A DNA stretch of 6,403 nt from Candidatus Eiseniibacteriota bacterium (GTDB taxonomy: Bacteria > Eisenbacteria > RBG-16-71-46), in the NCBI GenBank assembly GCA_023249815.1, contig JAHFBX010000176.1, positions 1-6,403 of the forward strand, read 5' to 3'. A program made the position numbers and the translations under genes. The notes under the pieces were generated by a model, which did not search any database, was not told where the DNA came from, and saw only the letters and a program-made list of their open reading frames with translations. Position 1 is the stretch's first letter. Each line of letters opens with the position of its first letter. Positions 1 through 6,004 of this stretch are shown piece after piece.

Positions 1-1
1 C

Positions 2-346
2 TCGAGCGATGCCGGCGCCATGCGACTCGAAGCGAAGGGATTGCTCGCCGAGCTTCGAAGCATCTACATCGAGCTGAATGGCGACAGCGAGGTGGCGCGC
101 CACAACGAGCCCACGCCGCCCTCGCTGTCGGACCGCATCGGCCGCGTCGTGGACGGCAGCTGGACCTCGACCAGCGCGCCCACCGGCTCGCACCAGCATG
201 CGTACGACATCGTGGCCGGTTCGCTCCAGGGCACAATTACGAAGCTTCGAGGCGCGCTCGACGGGCTGGACGCGCTCGGCAAGCGCGCGGACGCGGCGGG
301 CGCCCCATGGACGCCCGGCCGGCTGCCCGACTGGAAACCCGAATGA
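2..346 (+). CDS. C-terminal fragment of a sortilin/VPS10-like BNR-repeat protein ('glycosyl hydrolase' type), 5' end outside window
   Basis: The frame is open from the first bases of the window, so the ATG at 20 is probably internal and only the last ~114 residues are present. The segment runs from an amphipathic helix (RLEAKGLLAELRSIYIELNG) through NEPTPPSLSDRIGRVV, then STSAPTGSHQHAYDIV, and ends APWTPGRLPDWKPE. As I remember the family, this order (PTPPS..RI..VV, W.STSAPT..H..AY.I, then a long helix and GAPWTPGRLP.W) is the helical tail following the beta-propeller of large secreted BNR/sortilin-like proteins in Gemmatimonadota and Acidobacteria. These are usually annotated as glycosyl hydrolases, but enzymatic activity is mostly undemonstrated. 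No propeller repeats or catalytic residues are inside the window, so the substrate cannot be judged. The stop is TGA, and the next gene starts 39 bases later on the same strand, so co-transcription is possible. Family assignment is from recall of the tail sequence, not a search. Confidence 0.62.
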   Translation, partial: SSDAGAMRLEAKGLLAELRSIYIELNGDSEVARHNEPTPPSLSDRIGRVVDGSWTSTSAPTGSHQHAYDIVAGSLQGTITKLRGALDGLDALGKRADAAGAPWTPGRLPDWKPE

Positions 347-385
347 GCCGCGCACGAACGACTGGAACCCCTCGGAGAACATGCC

Positions 386-841
386 ATGCGCAAGCCCACG
401 CACGCTGACGCGGAACTGCTGCTTCGCCTCTATGAGATCCGCCGCGACCCCGAGCTGCGGCAGGCTCGCAAGTGGTTCATGTCGCAATACAAGCCCACGA
501 CCTGGGCCGACATCAAGTCACGCTACCTCTCGAACGAGGACGAGGATCGCTGGTTCCGCATGACCACGTCCTACTGGGAGATGCTCGGCGCGCTCGTGAA
601 CCGCGGCGTGCTCCACGCCGAGCTGTTCTTCGATCACACCGGCGAAGACATCGTGACCTGGAACAAGGTCGCCGGGCTGATCCCCGATGCGCGCGCCGAC
701 ATCCGGCCCACCTACCTGTTCCAGTTCGAGAAGCTGGTCCAGGATCACCAAGCGTATCGGAAGCGCACGATCGAGGCGGTGAAGCAGGCGGCCGCGCGGT
801 CCAGCGTGCCGCGCTCGGGCGGAAAGCGCCGGCGCGCATGA
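386..841 (+). CDS. Small conserved soluble protein of unknown function (DUF4760-like)
   Basis: This 151-residue protein has no signal peptide or membrane segment. It opens with a helical region rich in charged residues (DAELLLRLYEIRRDPELRQARKWF). A central segment with several aromatics follows (RWFRMTTSYWEMLGALVNRGVLHAELFF), then a helix near residues 110-135 and a basic tail (SGGKRRRA). I recall similar 'AELLLKLYELRRE..LR.AR.WF ... SYWEM.A.LVN.G' proteins as hypothetical or DUF4760-type entries in Acidobacteria and related phyla. The function is unknown and the DUF label is tentative. The ATG at 386 is preferred because GGAG at 374-377 lies 8 bases upstream; the ATG at 381 is in another frame and too close. 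The stop TGA (839-841) overlaps the aroC ATG (838-840), so the two genes are probably translationally coupled and in one transcript. Whether it has any role in aromatic synthesis is unknown. Confidence 0.75.
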   Translation: MRKPTHADAELLLRLYEIRRDPELRQARKWFMSQYKPTTWADIKSRYLSNEDEDRWFRMTTSYWEMLGALVNRGVLHAELFFDHTGEDIVTWNKVAGLIPDARADIRPTYLFQFEKLVQDHQAYRKRTIEAVKQAAARSSVPRSGGKRRRA

Positions 842-1425
842 GTTCCACGTTCGGCCGGCTGTTCCGCGTCACCACGTTCGGCGAGTCGCACGGCCCCGCC
901 GTGGGCGTCGTGGTGGACGGCATGCCGCCGGGCGTGCGCGTGGATGCCGAAGCGGTGCAGCACGAGCTGGACCGGCGCCGCCCCGGCCAGAGCGCGATCA
1001 CGACGCAGCGCCAGGAGGCGGACAAGGTCGAGATCCTCTCCGGCGTGTTCGAGAACGTGAGTCTCGGCACGCCCATCGCGATGCTGGTGCGGAACACCGA
1101 CCAGCGTTCGAAGGACTACGACACGCTGAAGAATGTGTTCCGGCCGGGCCACGCCGACTACGCGACGTTCGAGAAGTATGGCGTGCGTGACCATCGCGGC
1201 GGCGGCCGCTCGTCGGGCCGCGAGACGGTGGGCCGCGTGGCCGCGGGCGCGCTGGCGCGCGCGGCGCTCGCGACGGTGGGGGTGAACGTGGTGGGCGGGA
1301 CGGTGCGAGTGGGCAGCGTGGACGCGCACGACCGGGACTGGACGCTCGTCGAGGCGAACCCCGTGCGCTGCCCCGATGCCGACGCCGCGGTGCTCATGCA
1401 GGCGTTGATCGAGAAGGTGCGCGAC

Positions 1426-1440
1426 GAGAAGGACTAGGTG
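1426..1440 (+). promoter_or_regulatory. Possible Shine-Dalgarno and GTG restart directly after the aroC amber codon
   Basis: The purine run GAGAAGGA at 1426-1433 lies 4 bases before TAG-GTG (1435-1440). A ribosome terminating at the amber codon could in principle restart on the adjacent in-frame GTG and make the C-terminal 153 residues as a separate chain. The purine run is also just the normal coding sequence for Glu-Lys-Asp, which is common at this place in the family, so it may be coincidental. Confidence 0.3.
1435..1437 (+). other. In-frame amber codon inside aroC at a conserved Ser position
   Basis: The frame reads R-D-E-K-D-TAG-V-G-G-V-V where E. coli AroC reads K-K-E-G-D-S-I-G-A-K-V. 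The frame is unchanged on both sides, so this is a nonsense substitution and not a frameshift. TCG is a common Ser codon in this window, and C-to-A at 1436 would create the stop. TAG also ends aroC itself and the lipoprotein gene (4441-4443). If TAG were sense at 4441, that frame would run on into the following gene, so genome-wide reassignment is unlikely. Confidence 0.9.
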
Positions 1441-1915
1441 GGCGGCGTGGTGGAGCTGGTGGCGCGTGGTGTGCCCATGGGCTGGGGCGACCCCACGATG
1501 GACAAGCTGGACGCGGCGCTCGCCGCCGCGATGCTCTCGATCCCCGCCACGAAGGGCGTCGAGATCGGCGGTGGGTTCGGCATCGTGGCGCTGCGCGGTT
1601 CGCAGACCAACGATGTGTTCGACGGCGAGCGCTACACGAGCAACTTCTCGGGCGGCATCGCGGGCGGCATCTCGAACGGCAACGAAGTGGTCGTGCGCGT
1701 CGCGGTGCGGCCGGCCACCAGCATCGGCAAGCCGCAGGTCATGGCGAAGAAGCAGGGCGGCACCGAGACCGTGGCGATCGAGGGCCGCCACGACCCGTGC
1801 ATCTGCCCGCGCGTCGTGCCCGTCGCCGAGGCGATGCTCGCGATCACGCTCGCGGACGCCTGGCTGCACCAGCGGGCGTTGCGGGGCCGCGAGCGGTAGG
1901 GCTGGGCGCTCCGCG

Positions 1916-1959
1916 CTGAGCCCGGCTGAACCCGGGCGCAGGTGGTCGCCCGGGCTCAG
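1916..1959 (+). terminator. GC-rich hairpin after aroC with two alternative pairings; possible terminator
   Basis: CTGAGCCCGG (1916-1925) is a perfect inverse complement of CCGGGCTCAG (1950-1959), giving a 10-bp stem with a 24-base loop. An inner, mutually exclusive stem pairs CCCGGGCG (1931-1938) with CGCCCGGG (1947-1954), 8 bp around an 8-base loop. The hairpin starts 17 bases after the aroC stop, a normal place for a terminator. No T-run follows (ATCGGGTGCTGC), so intrinsic termination is uncertain. It could instead be a 3'-end processing or stability structure. Confidence 0.4.
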
Positions 1960-2037
1960 ATCGGGTGCTGCGCACATGAGGCTGCGTGTGTAGTATCCGC
2001 GCGACGAGTACCGGGGTCCCCACTGAAAGAGCCGCGA

Positions 2038-4443
2038 GTGCCAGTTCGCTCGGCGCGTCACCTGTCCATCGCGCTTTCGCTCGTCTCGCTCGCCGCCGCG
2101 GGCTGCGTGCAGCCCGTCTCAGGGATCCTGAACCCCAACCGGCGGCCCTCGGTGGAGTTCACACGCGCGCCGATCGGCGCCAACCCGCGCGATCCGAACT
2201 TCTACGCCTACCGCGTCTTCTGGTCGGGAGACGACGCCGACGGCCGGGTCGAGGGGTACGAGTACTGCATCGACCCCACGGCCACCGACAGCGTGTGGGT
2301 GAAGACCGAGCGCTCAGAGGAGCTGATCTTCTTCCGCGCGACGGATCCCGACGGCGTGCCGGGACCCGTGCCGCGGTCCACGAGTTTCCATGTGCTCGTG
2401 CTGCGCGCCGTAGATGACGACGGCGCCTACTCGGCACCCAAGCACCGGTCGTTCTACAGCTACACGGTGGCGCCGAGCGTGGCGATCCGCGCGCCGATCC
2501 CGAGTGGCCTGCTGCAGGCGGCCATCGTGCCGTCCGTGTACGTCCGCTGGGAGGGCGACGATCCCGACGGCCAGTTCCACGATAAGCCGGTGTACTACCG
2601 CCACAAGCTGATCTCGCTCGACGAACCCACGAATCGCATCCTGCTCTCGGATCCCGATTCGTTGCGGCGCCGGGAGGGGCCAGGCCGCTTCGCCGACTGG
2701 GATTCCTCGGGCGCGGACAGCACGTTCGTCCGGTTCACGAACCTGACGCCGGGCCGGCAGTACCTGTTCGCGGTCGTCGCGTTCGACGAGGCGGGTGCCT
2801 ACTCGCCGGTGTTCTCGCTGTTCGACAACATGCTCCAGATGTACGTCACGTTCGCCGCGTCGATCGGGCCGCGCATCCACATCTTCAACACGATCATCGA
2901 CTTCACGTACGAGAGCGGCGGCTACACGGCGGATCCGCTGCGTTGGGTGCGGATCGAGGCGGGAACGGGCTCGAGTCTCAATGTGAACTGGGACGCGAGC
3001 TCCTCACCGGGCTCGGCGATCCAATCCTATCGCTGGGCGGTGGATCTCCGAAGACTCGACGATGACACGCAGCGCACCGACGAGAACACGGACATCCAGC
3101 ATTGGAGCCTCCCGAGCCCGCTCACGACGTCGTGCACGTTCCAGGGGCTCCCGGCAGGCCAACACTTCCTCTATATCGAGGCCACCGACAACAACGGCCT
3201 CTCGAGCCTCGGCGTGGTCGAGATCCTCATGGTGGCCCCGACGTTCGAGAACGACCTCCTGATCGTGGACGACACACGCATGGAGCCGGACAAGCTGGCG
3301 AAGGACGGCACGCTCGACTTCTACAAATCACCGTGGCCGAGCGCCGCGGAGCTCGACACGTTCCTCTACGCGCGGGGCGGCGTGCCATGGCGTGCCACGC
3401 GGGAGCCGCCCGCGGGCGTGCTGAGCCCACCCGGCGTGTTCGCGGGGTACGCGTTCGACACGCTCGGCACGCGGTTGGGTCTCGAGAATCCAATCAACGC
3501 GGTGAAGCTCTCGCGCCTGGCCCAGTATCGCCACGTCGTGTGGATGGTGGACCGGCTCGCCGCGTCCTACCCGGATGTCATGGGCAACCTCCCCATGCCC
3601 GCGCTCCGTTTCATGAGCACGGCCGGCCGCGCGAGCTCGCTCGGGGCGTACCTGGGGATCGGCGGTCGCGTGTGGTTGTGCGGGGGCGGCGCCGGCACCG
3701 TCGTGGTGGACCCGTACAACCGTCAGAAGAACGATGACACCTACGGGCGCGTCTACAGCAACTCGCTCGGCGAACTCGTCCAGGGTCGCGTCATGTACGA
3801 CGCCGCCCACTGGCAGTCTGCGTTCACCGCGACGATCGCGAACGCGTTCGTCGTCCGGGCGCCTCGCGCGGACCAGATCGCCGAATCGCCATGGACGCAC
3901 GACGACACCTGGACAAGCGAGTCACTCACCGCGCCGGACTACCGGCGGCTGCCCGCCGAGATGCGCTACCGCGAACCGACGCTCGACCCCATCCCACCGA
4001 CGAGGTTCGCTCGCCAGGGTTCGCTCTACTACCGTTCGAGCATTACTTGCGAGTACCTGATCGAGCCGAACGACATCCAGGAGGACGTGGACCCGTCCGG
4101 CCCAGGGATCTCGATGGCGTCCGTACTCGACACGATCTACGAGGCGCGCTCGATCCTGCTCCGGCGCACGCCCTCACCGACCATGACCTGGTACCACGGC
4201 CACCAGACCAATCGCTTCGTGTTCTCGGGTTTCGCGCCGTGGGACTTCCGCCGCGACGACTGCATCGCGCTCACGGACTTCGTGCTTCAGGATCTCTGGG
4301 GCCTGCTTCGCGAGACCGTGTCGCGCAGTCTGCGGTATTCGGGGACGAGCGCTCGACCTGCGGCGCGGGCTGCGCTTCGGCGGCCCGGCCCCGCCGTGAC
4401 GGCCCCAGAATCCCACGTGGCGCGCGGCGCGCTTCGGCGTTAG
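2038..4443 (+). CDS. Large surface lipoprotein: three beta-sandwich (FN3/Ig-like) domains plus a C-terminal alpha/beta (GATase1-like) domain
   Basis: I do not recognise a named gene. From GTG 2038 the protein has ~801 residues and begins with a lipoprotein signal: basic start (PVRSARH), hydrophobic stretch, then LAAAGC with Cys23 as the predicted lipidated residue. An upstream GTG at 1942 is in frame but would bury this signal behind 32 extra residues and overlaps the hairpin at 1916-1959. GAAAGAG at 2025-2031 is a usable ribosome site for 2038. Three similar sandwich domains follow (about 38-150, 160-280 and 305-400), with repeated hallmarks such as FWSGDDADG, RWEGDDPDG and NWDASSSPG, each closing with AVDDDGAYS, AFDEAGAYS or ATDNNGLSS. 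From ~405 an alpha/beta region starts with LLIVDD and includes VVWMVD, GGRVWLCGGG (~540) and FVFSGFAPWDFRRDDC (~727), resembling degenerate class-I glutamine-amidotransferase-like folds in surface lipoproteins; no catalytic Cys-His-Glu triad is evident to me. The last ~44 residues are Arg/Ala-rich and look like read-through of GC-rich DNA. Role unknown, presumably cell-surface. Confidence 0.82.
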   Translation: MPVRSARHLSIALSLVSLAAAGCVQPVSGILNPNRRPSVEFTRAPIGANPRDPNFYAYRVFWSGDDADGRVEGYEYCIDPTATDSVWVKTERSEELIFFRATDPDGVPGPVPRSTSFHVLVLRAVDDDGAYSAPKHRSFYSYTVAPSVAIRAPIPSGLLQAAIVPSVYVRWEGDDPDGQFHDKPVYYRHKLISLDEPTNRILLSDPDSLRRREGPGRFADWDSSGADSTFVRFTNLTPGRQYLFAVVAFDEAGAYSPVFSLFDNMLQMYVTFAASIGPRIHIFNTIIDFTYESGGYTADPLRWVRIEAGTGSSLNVNWDASSSPGSAIQSYRWAVDLRRLDDDTQRTDENTDIQHWSLPSPLTTSCTFQGLPAGQHFLYIEATDNNGLSSLGVVEILMVAPTFENDLLIVDDTRMEPDKLAKDGTLDFYKSPWPSAAELDTFLYARGGVPWRATREPPAGVLSPPGVFAGYAFDTLGTRLGLENPINAVKLSRLAQYRHVVWMVDRLAASYPDVMGNLPMPALRFMSTAGRASSLGAYLGIGGRVWLCGGGAGTVVVDPYNRQKNDDTYGRVYSNSLGELVQGRVMYDAAHWQSAFTATIANAFVVRAPRADQIAESPWTHDDTWTSESLTAPDYRRLPAEMRYREPTLDPIPPTRFARQGSLYYRSSITCEYLIEPNDIQEDVDPSGPGISMASVLDTIYEARSILLRRTPSPTMTWYHGHQTNRFVFSGFAPWDFRRDDCIALTDFVLQDLWGLLRETVSRSLRYSGTSARPAARAALRRPGPAVTAPESHVARGALRR

Positions 4444-4501
4444 TGTTCCCGCGGTCCGGAGCGCCGTGCTCGGGATGGCAGGGAGGCCGCGGTCACGAAC
4501 C

Positions 4502-4509
4502 GGGGGAGG
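4502..4509 (+). promoter_or_regulatory. Strong ribosome binding site that fixes the HAF-repeat gene start
   Basis: GGGGGAGG lies 5 bases before ATG 4515. The frame is open far upstream (from 3891), but that upstream part lies inside the lipoprotein gene in another frame. This site, together with the signal peptide directly after it, selects 4515 as the start. Confidence 0.8.
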
Positions 4510-4514
4510 CCCGT

Positions 4515-5843
4515 ATGGACGCCCGAATCGCCCGCCTGGCGACGGTCGCCACGATGGCGCTGGTCGCGTTCCCCGCGTCGTCACGCGCCGAGCTCTACGA
4601 CATCACCGATCTGGGCAGCCTGGGCGGTGTGCGCGGCAGCGGCGCATATTCGCTCTCGGGCACCGGCGTGGTGGCAGGCTACTCGTTCGTCTTCGGCTCG
4701 AGCTTCGTTCACGCCATGGTCAACGACCACGGCGAGGTCCTGGACCTCGGCACGCTCGGTGGCACGCAGAGTCTGGCGCGCGCCGTGAACTCGTTGGGCG
4801 TCGTGGTGGGCTGGGCCTACCAGCCCGGGCTCACGTGGCAACGGGCGTTCCGCTGGGACGTCTCGGGCATGACCGACCTCGGCACGTTCGGCGGCGTCGT
4901 GAGCGACGCCAGCGACATCAACGATGCCGGCACGATCGTGGGCTCGGCATATGACGGGCTCGGACGCGAGCGCCCGTTCTGGTGGCGAGACGGCGTGCTC
5001 CACGAGCTCGGCACCTTGGGTGGTTCGCAGGGCCGCGCGCTCGCCATTAACGCGTGGGGCGACATCGTCGGTACGAGTCTCATCGCGGGCGACGACGAGT
5101 ACCACGCGTTCCTCGGCAAGCCCGGGAGTCCGCTCTACGACCTCGGCACGCTCGGCGGACCCGCGAGCCATGCACACGATGTGAACGAGCTCGTGCACGT
5201 CTGTGGCTGGTCCATGCTGCGCCCGAACGATCCCGCGTCGCGCGGGTTCTTGTGGGCGGATGGCGTATTGAAGAGCCTCGGCACGCTGGGCGGCATCTAC
5301 AGCGCGGCGTTCGGATTGAACGACCAGGACCAGCTGGTGGGGGCGAGCACGCGCGAGGACGGCACGCAGGTGGCGTTCCTGTGGAGCAACGATCAGATGG
5401 TGGACCTGAACACGCTGCTGCCGGCGGGGAACGGCTGGCTGCTCGTCTCGGCCACCGACATCGACGAGCACGGCGCCATCGTGGGCGAGGGCGTGCGCCC
5501 CGACGGCAAGCCGCGCGCCTATCTCCTGACACCCGCGGGTTCGACAGGGGTGCCGGGCCCGACCTCCGGCCTTCGCTTCGCCGGCGCGTCCCCGAATCCC
5601 GTGCGTGGCGCAGCGAGGTTCTCGTTCGAGCTGCCCGCCGCAGGCCATGGCTCGCTCGTCGTCTACGACCTCGGCGGCCGCGTCGTGCGCGAGCTGGCGA
5701 GCGGCTGGTTCGCCGCCGGCCGGAACGCGGTGCCATGGGACGGCCGCGGCGAGAACGCTGTGGCGCTTGCTCCCGGGGCGTACGTCGCGAGGCTCGTGAC
5801 CGCCCGCGGCAGCCTCGCACGGCGTTTCGTCGTGGTTCGCTGA
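4515..5843 (+). CDS. Secreted HAF-repeat protein with C-terminal FlgD-Ig/T9SS-like sorting domain
   Basis: This 442-residue protein starts with a signal peptide (MDARIARLATVATMALVAFP, likely cut after SSRA at residue 25). Seven evenly spaced repeats follow, each opening with a D-L-G-T-L-G-G motif at residues 32, 77, 121, 164, 209, 254 and a degenerate DLNTLLP at 297, spaced 43-45 residues. Each repeat also carries an N-x-x-G-x-(I/V)-V-G-like motif (for example DINDAGTIVG, AINAWGDIVG). This is the signature of the HAF family of extracellular repeats; seven equal units suggest a seven-bladed beta-propeller (inference). Residues 353-442 form a separate domain: SPNPVRGAARFSFELP, then VVYDLGGRVVREL, then a W-D-G-R turn and GAYVARLVT, ending RRFVVVR. 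That is the pattern of FlgD-Ig-like / type IX-like C-terminal sorting or anchoring domains of FCB-group exoproteins. The ligand is unknown and no enzyme motif is seen. The gene lies 71 bases after the lipoprotein gene, with no clear terminator between them. Confidence 0.9.
   Translation: MDARIARLATVATMALVAFPASSRAELYDITDLGSLGGVRGSGAYSLSGTGVVAGYSFVFGSSFVHAMVNDHGEVLDLGTLGGTQSLARAVNSLGVVVGWAYQPGLTWQRAFRWDVSGMTDLGTFGGVVSDASDINDAGTIVGSAYDGLGRERPFWWRDGVLHELGTLGGSQGRALAINAWGDIVGTSLIAGDDEYHAFLGKPGSPLYDLGTLGGPASHAHDVNELVHVCGWSMLRPNDPASRGFLWADGVLKSLGTLGGIYSAAFGLNDQDQLVGASTREDGTQVAFLWSNDQMVDLNTLLPAGNGWLLVSATDIDEHGAIVGEGVRPDGKPRAYLLTPAGSTGVPGPTSGLRFAGASPNPVRGAARFSFELPAAGHGSLVVYDLGGRVVRELASGWFAAGRNAVPWDGRGENAVALAPGAYVARLVTARGSLARRFVVVR
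4608..5534 (+). repeat. Seven tandem HAF coding repeats of ~130-135 bp
   Basis: The DLGTLGG-type motif begins at 4608, 4743, 4875, 5004, 5139, 5274 and (degenerate) 5403, a period of 129-135 bases. At the DNA level, motifs such as CTCGGCACGCTCGG recur nearly identically at units 2, 5 and 6, while the linkers have diverged. This points to old duplications with conserved blade openings and not a recent array expansion. Confidence 0.85.
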
Positions 5844-5858
5844 GGCACAGGGCGATCT

Positions 5859-5888
5859 TTGACCCTCGCAAGTCGAGGGTGCTACGCT
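5859..5888 (+). promoter_or_regulatory. Sigma70-type promoter for the leader peptide-aroF transcript
   Basis: TTGACC at 5859-5864 matches the -35 consensus at five of six positions. After 18 bases comes TACGCT (5883-5888), preceded by TGC (5880-5882), an extended -10 TGn. The predicted start is near 5895, about 30 bases before the leader peptide start. The promoter sits just after the stop of the preceding gene and at the correct distance for a ~185-base aroF leader RNA. The -10 itself is weak (T-A-x-x-x-T). Confidence 0.6.
5862..5880 (+). repeat. Perfect 7-bp inverted repeat inside the promoter spacer
   Basis: ACCCTCG (5862-5868) and CGAGGGT (5874-5880) are exact inverse complements around a 5-base centre CAAGT. 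The repeat overlaps the 3' end of the -35 box and reaches the extended -10. It could be an operator for a dimeric repressor, or the 3'-end hairpin of the preceding gene (it starts 19 bases after that stop), though no T-run follows. The two roles are not exclusive. Confidence 0.55.
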
Positions 5889-5916
5889 CGTTGCACGTTC
5901 GTGTGGCAGTTCTCCT

Positions 5917-5921
5917 GGAGG
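5917..5921 (+). promoter_or_regulatory. Ribosome binding site of the Trp leader peptide
   Basis: GGAGG lies 5 bases before TTG 5927, a near-ideal Shine-Dalgarno. It is the main evidence that this short ORF is translated despite a TTG start. Confidence 0.75.
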
Positions 5922-5926
5922 CGGCC

Positions 5927-6004
5927 TTGGATCGCTCCGCTCTCGTCCTGACGTGGTACTGGCGCGCTTGGTGGCGTGGCCGGGAGATCGCGTTCAGCCG
6001 TTGA
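5927..6004 (+). CDS. Tryptophan-rich leader peptide of the aroF attenuator (trpL-like)
   Basis: This 25-codon ORF starts at TTG 5927 behind a GGAGG site and ends at TGA 6002-6004. Residues 8-19 read LTWYWRAWWRGR, with four Trp codons in seven (5954, 5960, 5969, 5972), one Tyr between them and one Phe later (residue 23). Trp clustering of this kind is the hallmark of attenuation leader peptides such as trpL, where ribosome stalling at Trp codons senses charged tRNA-Trp. The peptide itself is unlikely to have another function. Its last codons lie in the 5' arm of the antiterminator hairpin, and its stop codon lies in that hairpin's loop, as expected if ribosome position decides RNA folding. The TTG start is chosen because no ATG or GTG lies in frame between the ribosome site and the Trp cluster. 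It is too short for standard gene callers. Confidence 0.85.
   Translation: MDRSALVLTWYWRAWWRGREIAFSR

Larger units (their letters stand above)
838..1899 (+). pseudogene. aroC: Chorismate synthase, full-length frame interrupted by one in-frame TAG at codon 200
   Basis: Chorismate synthase converts EPSP to chorismate, the last shikimate step, using reduced FMN in the cytosol. The frame would encode 353 residues (E. coli AroC has about 361) and is collinear with the family throughout. Visible landmarks are FGESHG with His18, RRRPGQS near 46-52, NTDQRS at 86-91, RPGHADY with His105, RGGGRSSGRET at 120-130, KGVEIGGGF at 239-247, SNFSGGIAGGIS at 268-279 and GRHDPC at 316-321. His18, His105 and Asp319 match the catalytic His/His/Asp of the family. 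Codon 200 (1435-1437) is TAG where relatives read 'GDS-(V/I)-GG', so a conserved Ser is replaced; TCG to TAG is one base change. No other damage is seen. Conventional reading gives a 199-residue N-terminal piece and a 153-residue C-terminal piece from GTG 1438. The gene overlaps the upstream ORF by ATGA and ends in its own TAG (1897-1899). A sequencing error, recent mutation, amber suppression or reinitiation could each explain it. Confidence 0.93.

Noticed and set aside
1435..1437. Selenocysteine- or pyrrolysine-type recoding at the aroC stop
   Set aside because: Selenocysteine uses TGA, not TAG; pyrrolysine is not known in chorismate synthase, and the expected residue is Ser. No specific downstream element was recognised.
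1991..1996. TAGTAT as a -10 box upstream of the lipoprotein gene
   Set aside because: No -35-like hexamer at 16-19 bases upstream and no proper TGn extension; possible but unsupported.
1942..2037. GTG 1942 as the lipoprotein start
   Set aside because: It would put 32 residues before the lipoprotein signal and start inside a hairpin; GTG 2038 gives a standard signal peptide and lipobox.
745..2061. 438-codon open frame on the minus strand across aroC
   Set aside because: It is His/Arg/Ala-rich with no recognisable motif and lies opposite a clear aroC frame; typical of high-GC antisense shadows.
3891..4514. Upstream extension of the HAF-gene frame
   Set aside because: It overlaps the lipoprotein gene in another frame, has shadow-like composition, and would place the signal peptide in mid-protein. 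The GGGGGAGG site and signal peptide fix the start at 4515.
4581..5648. 355-codon open frame on the minus strand across the HAF gene
   Set aside because: Low-complexity Arg/Ala/Val/His composition opposite a well-supported repeat protein; no signal, motif or ribosome site.
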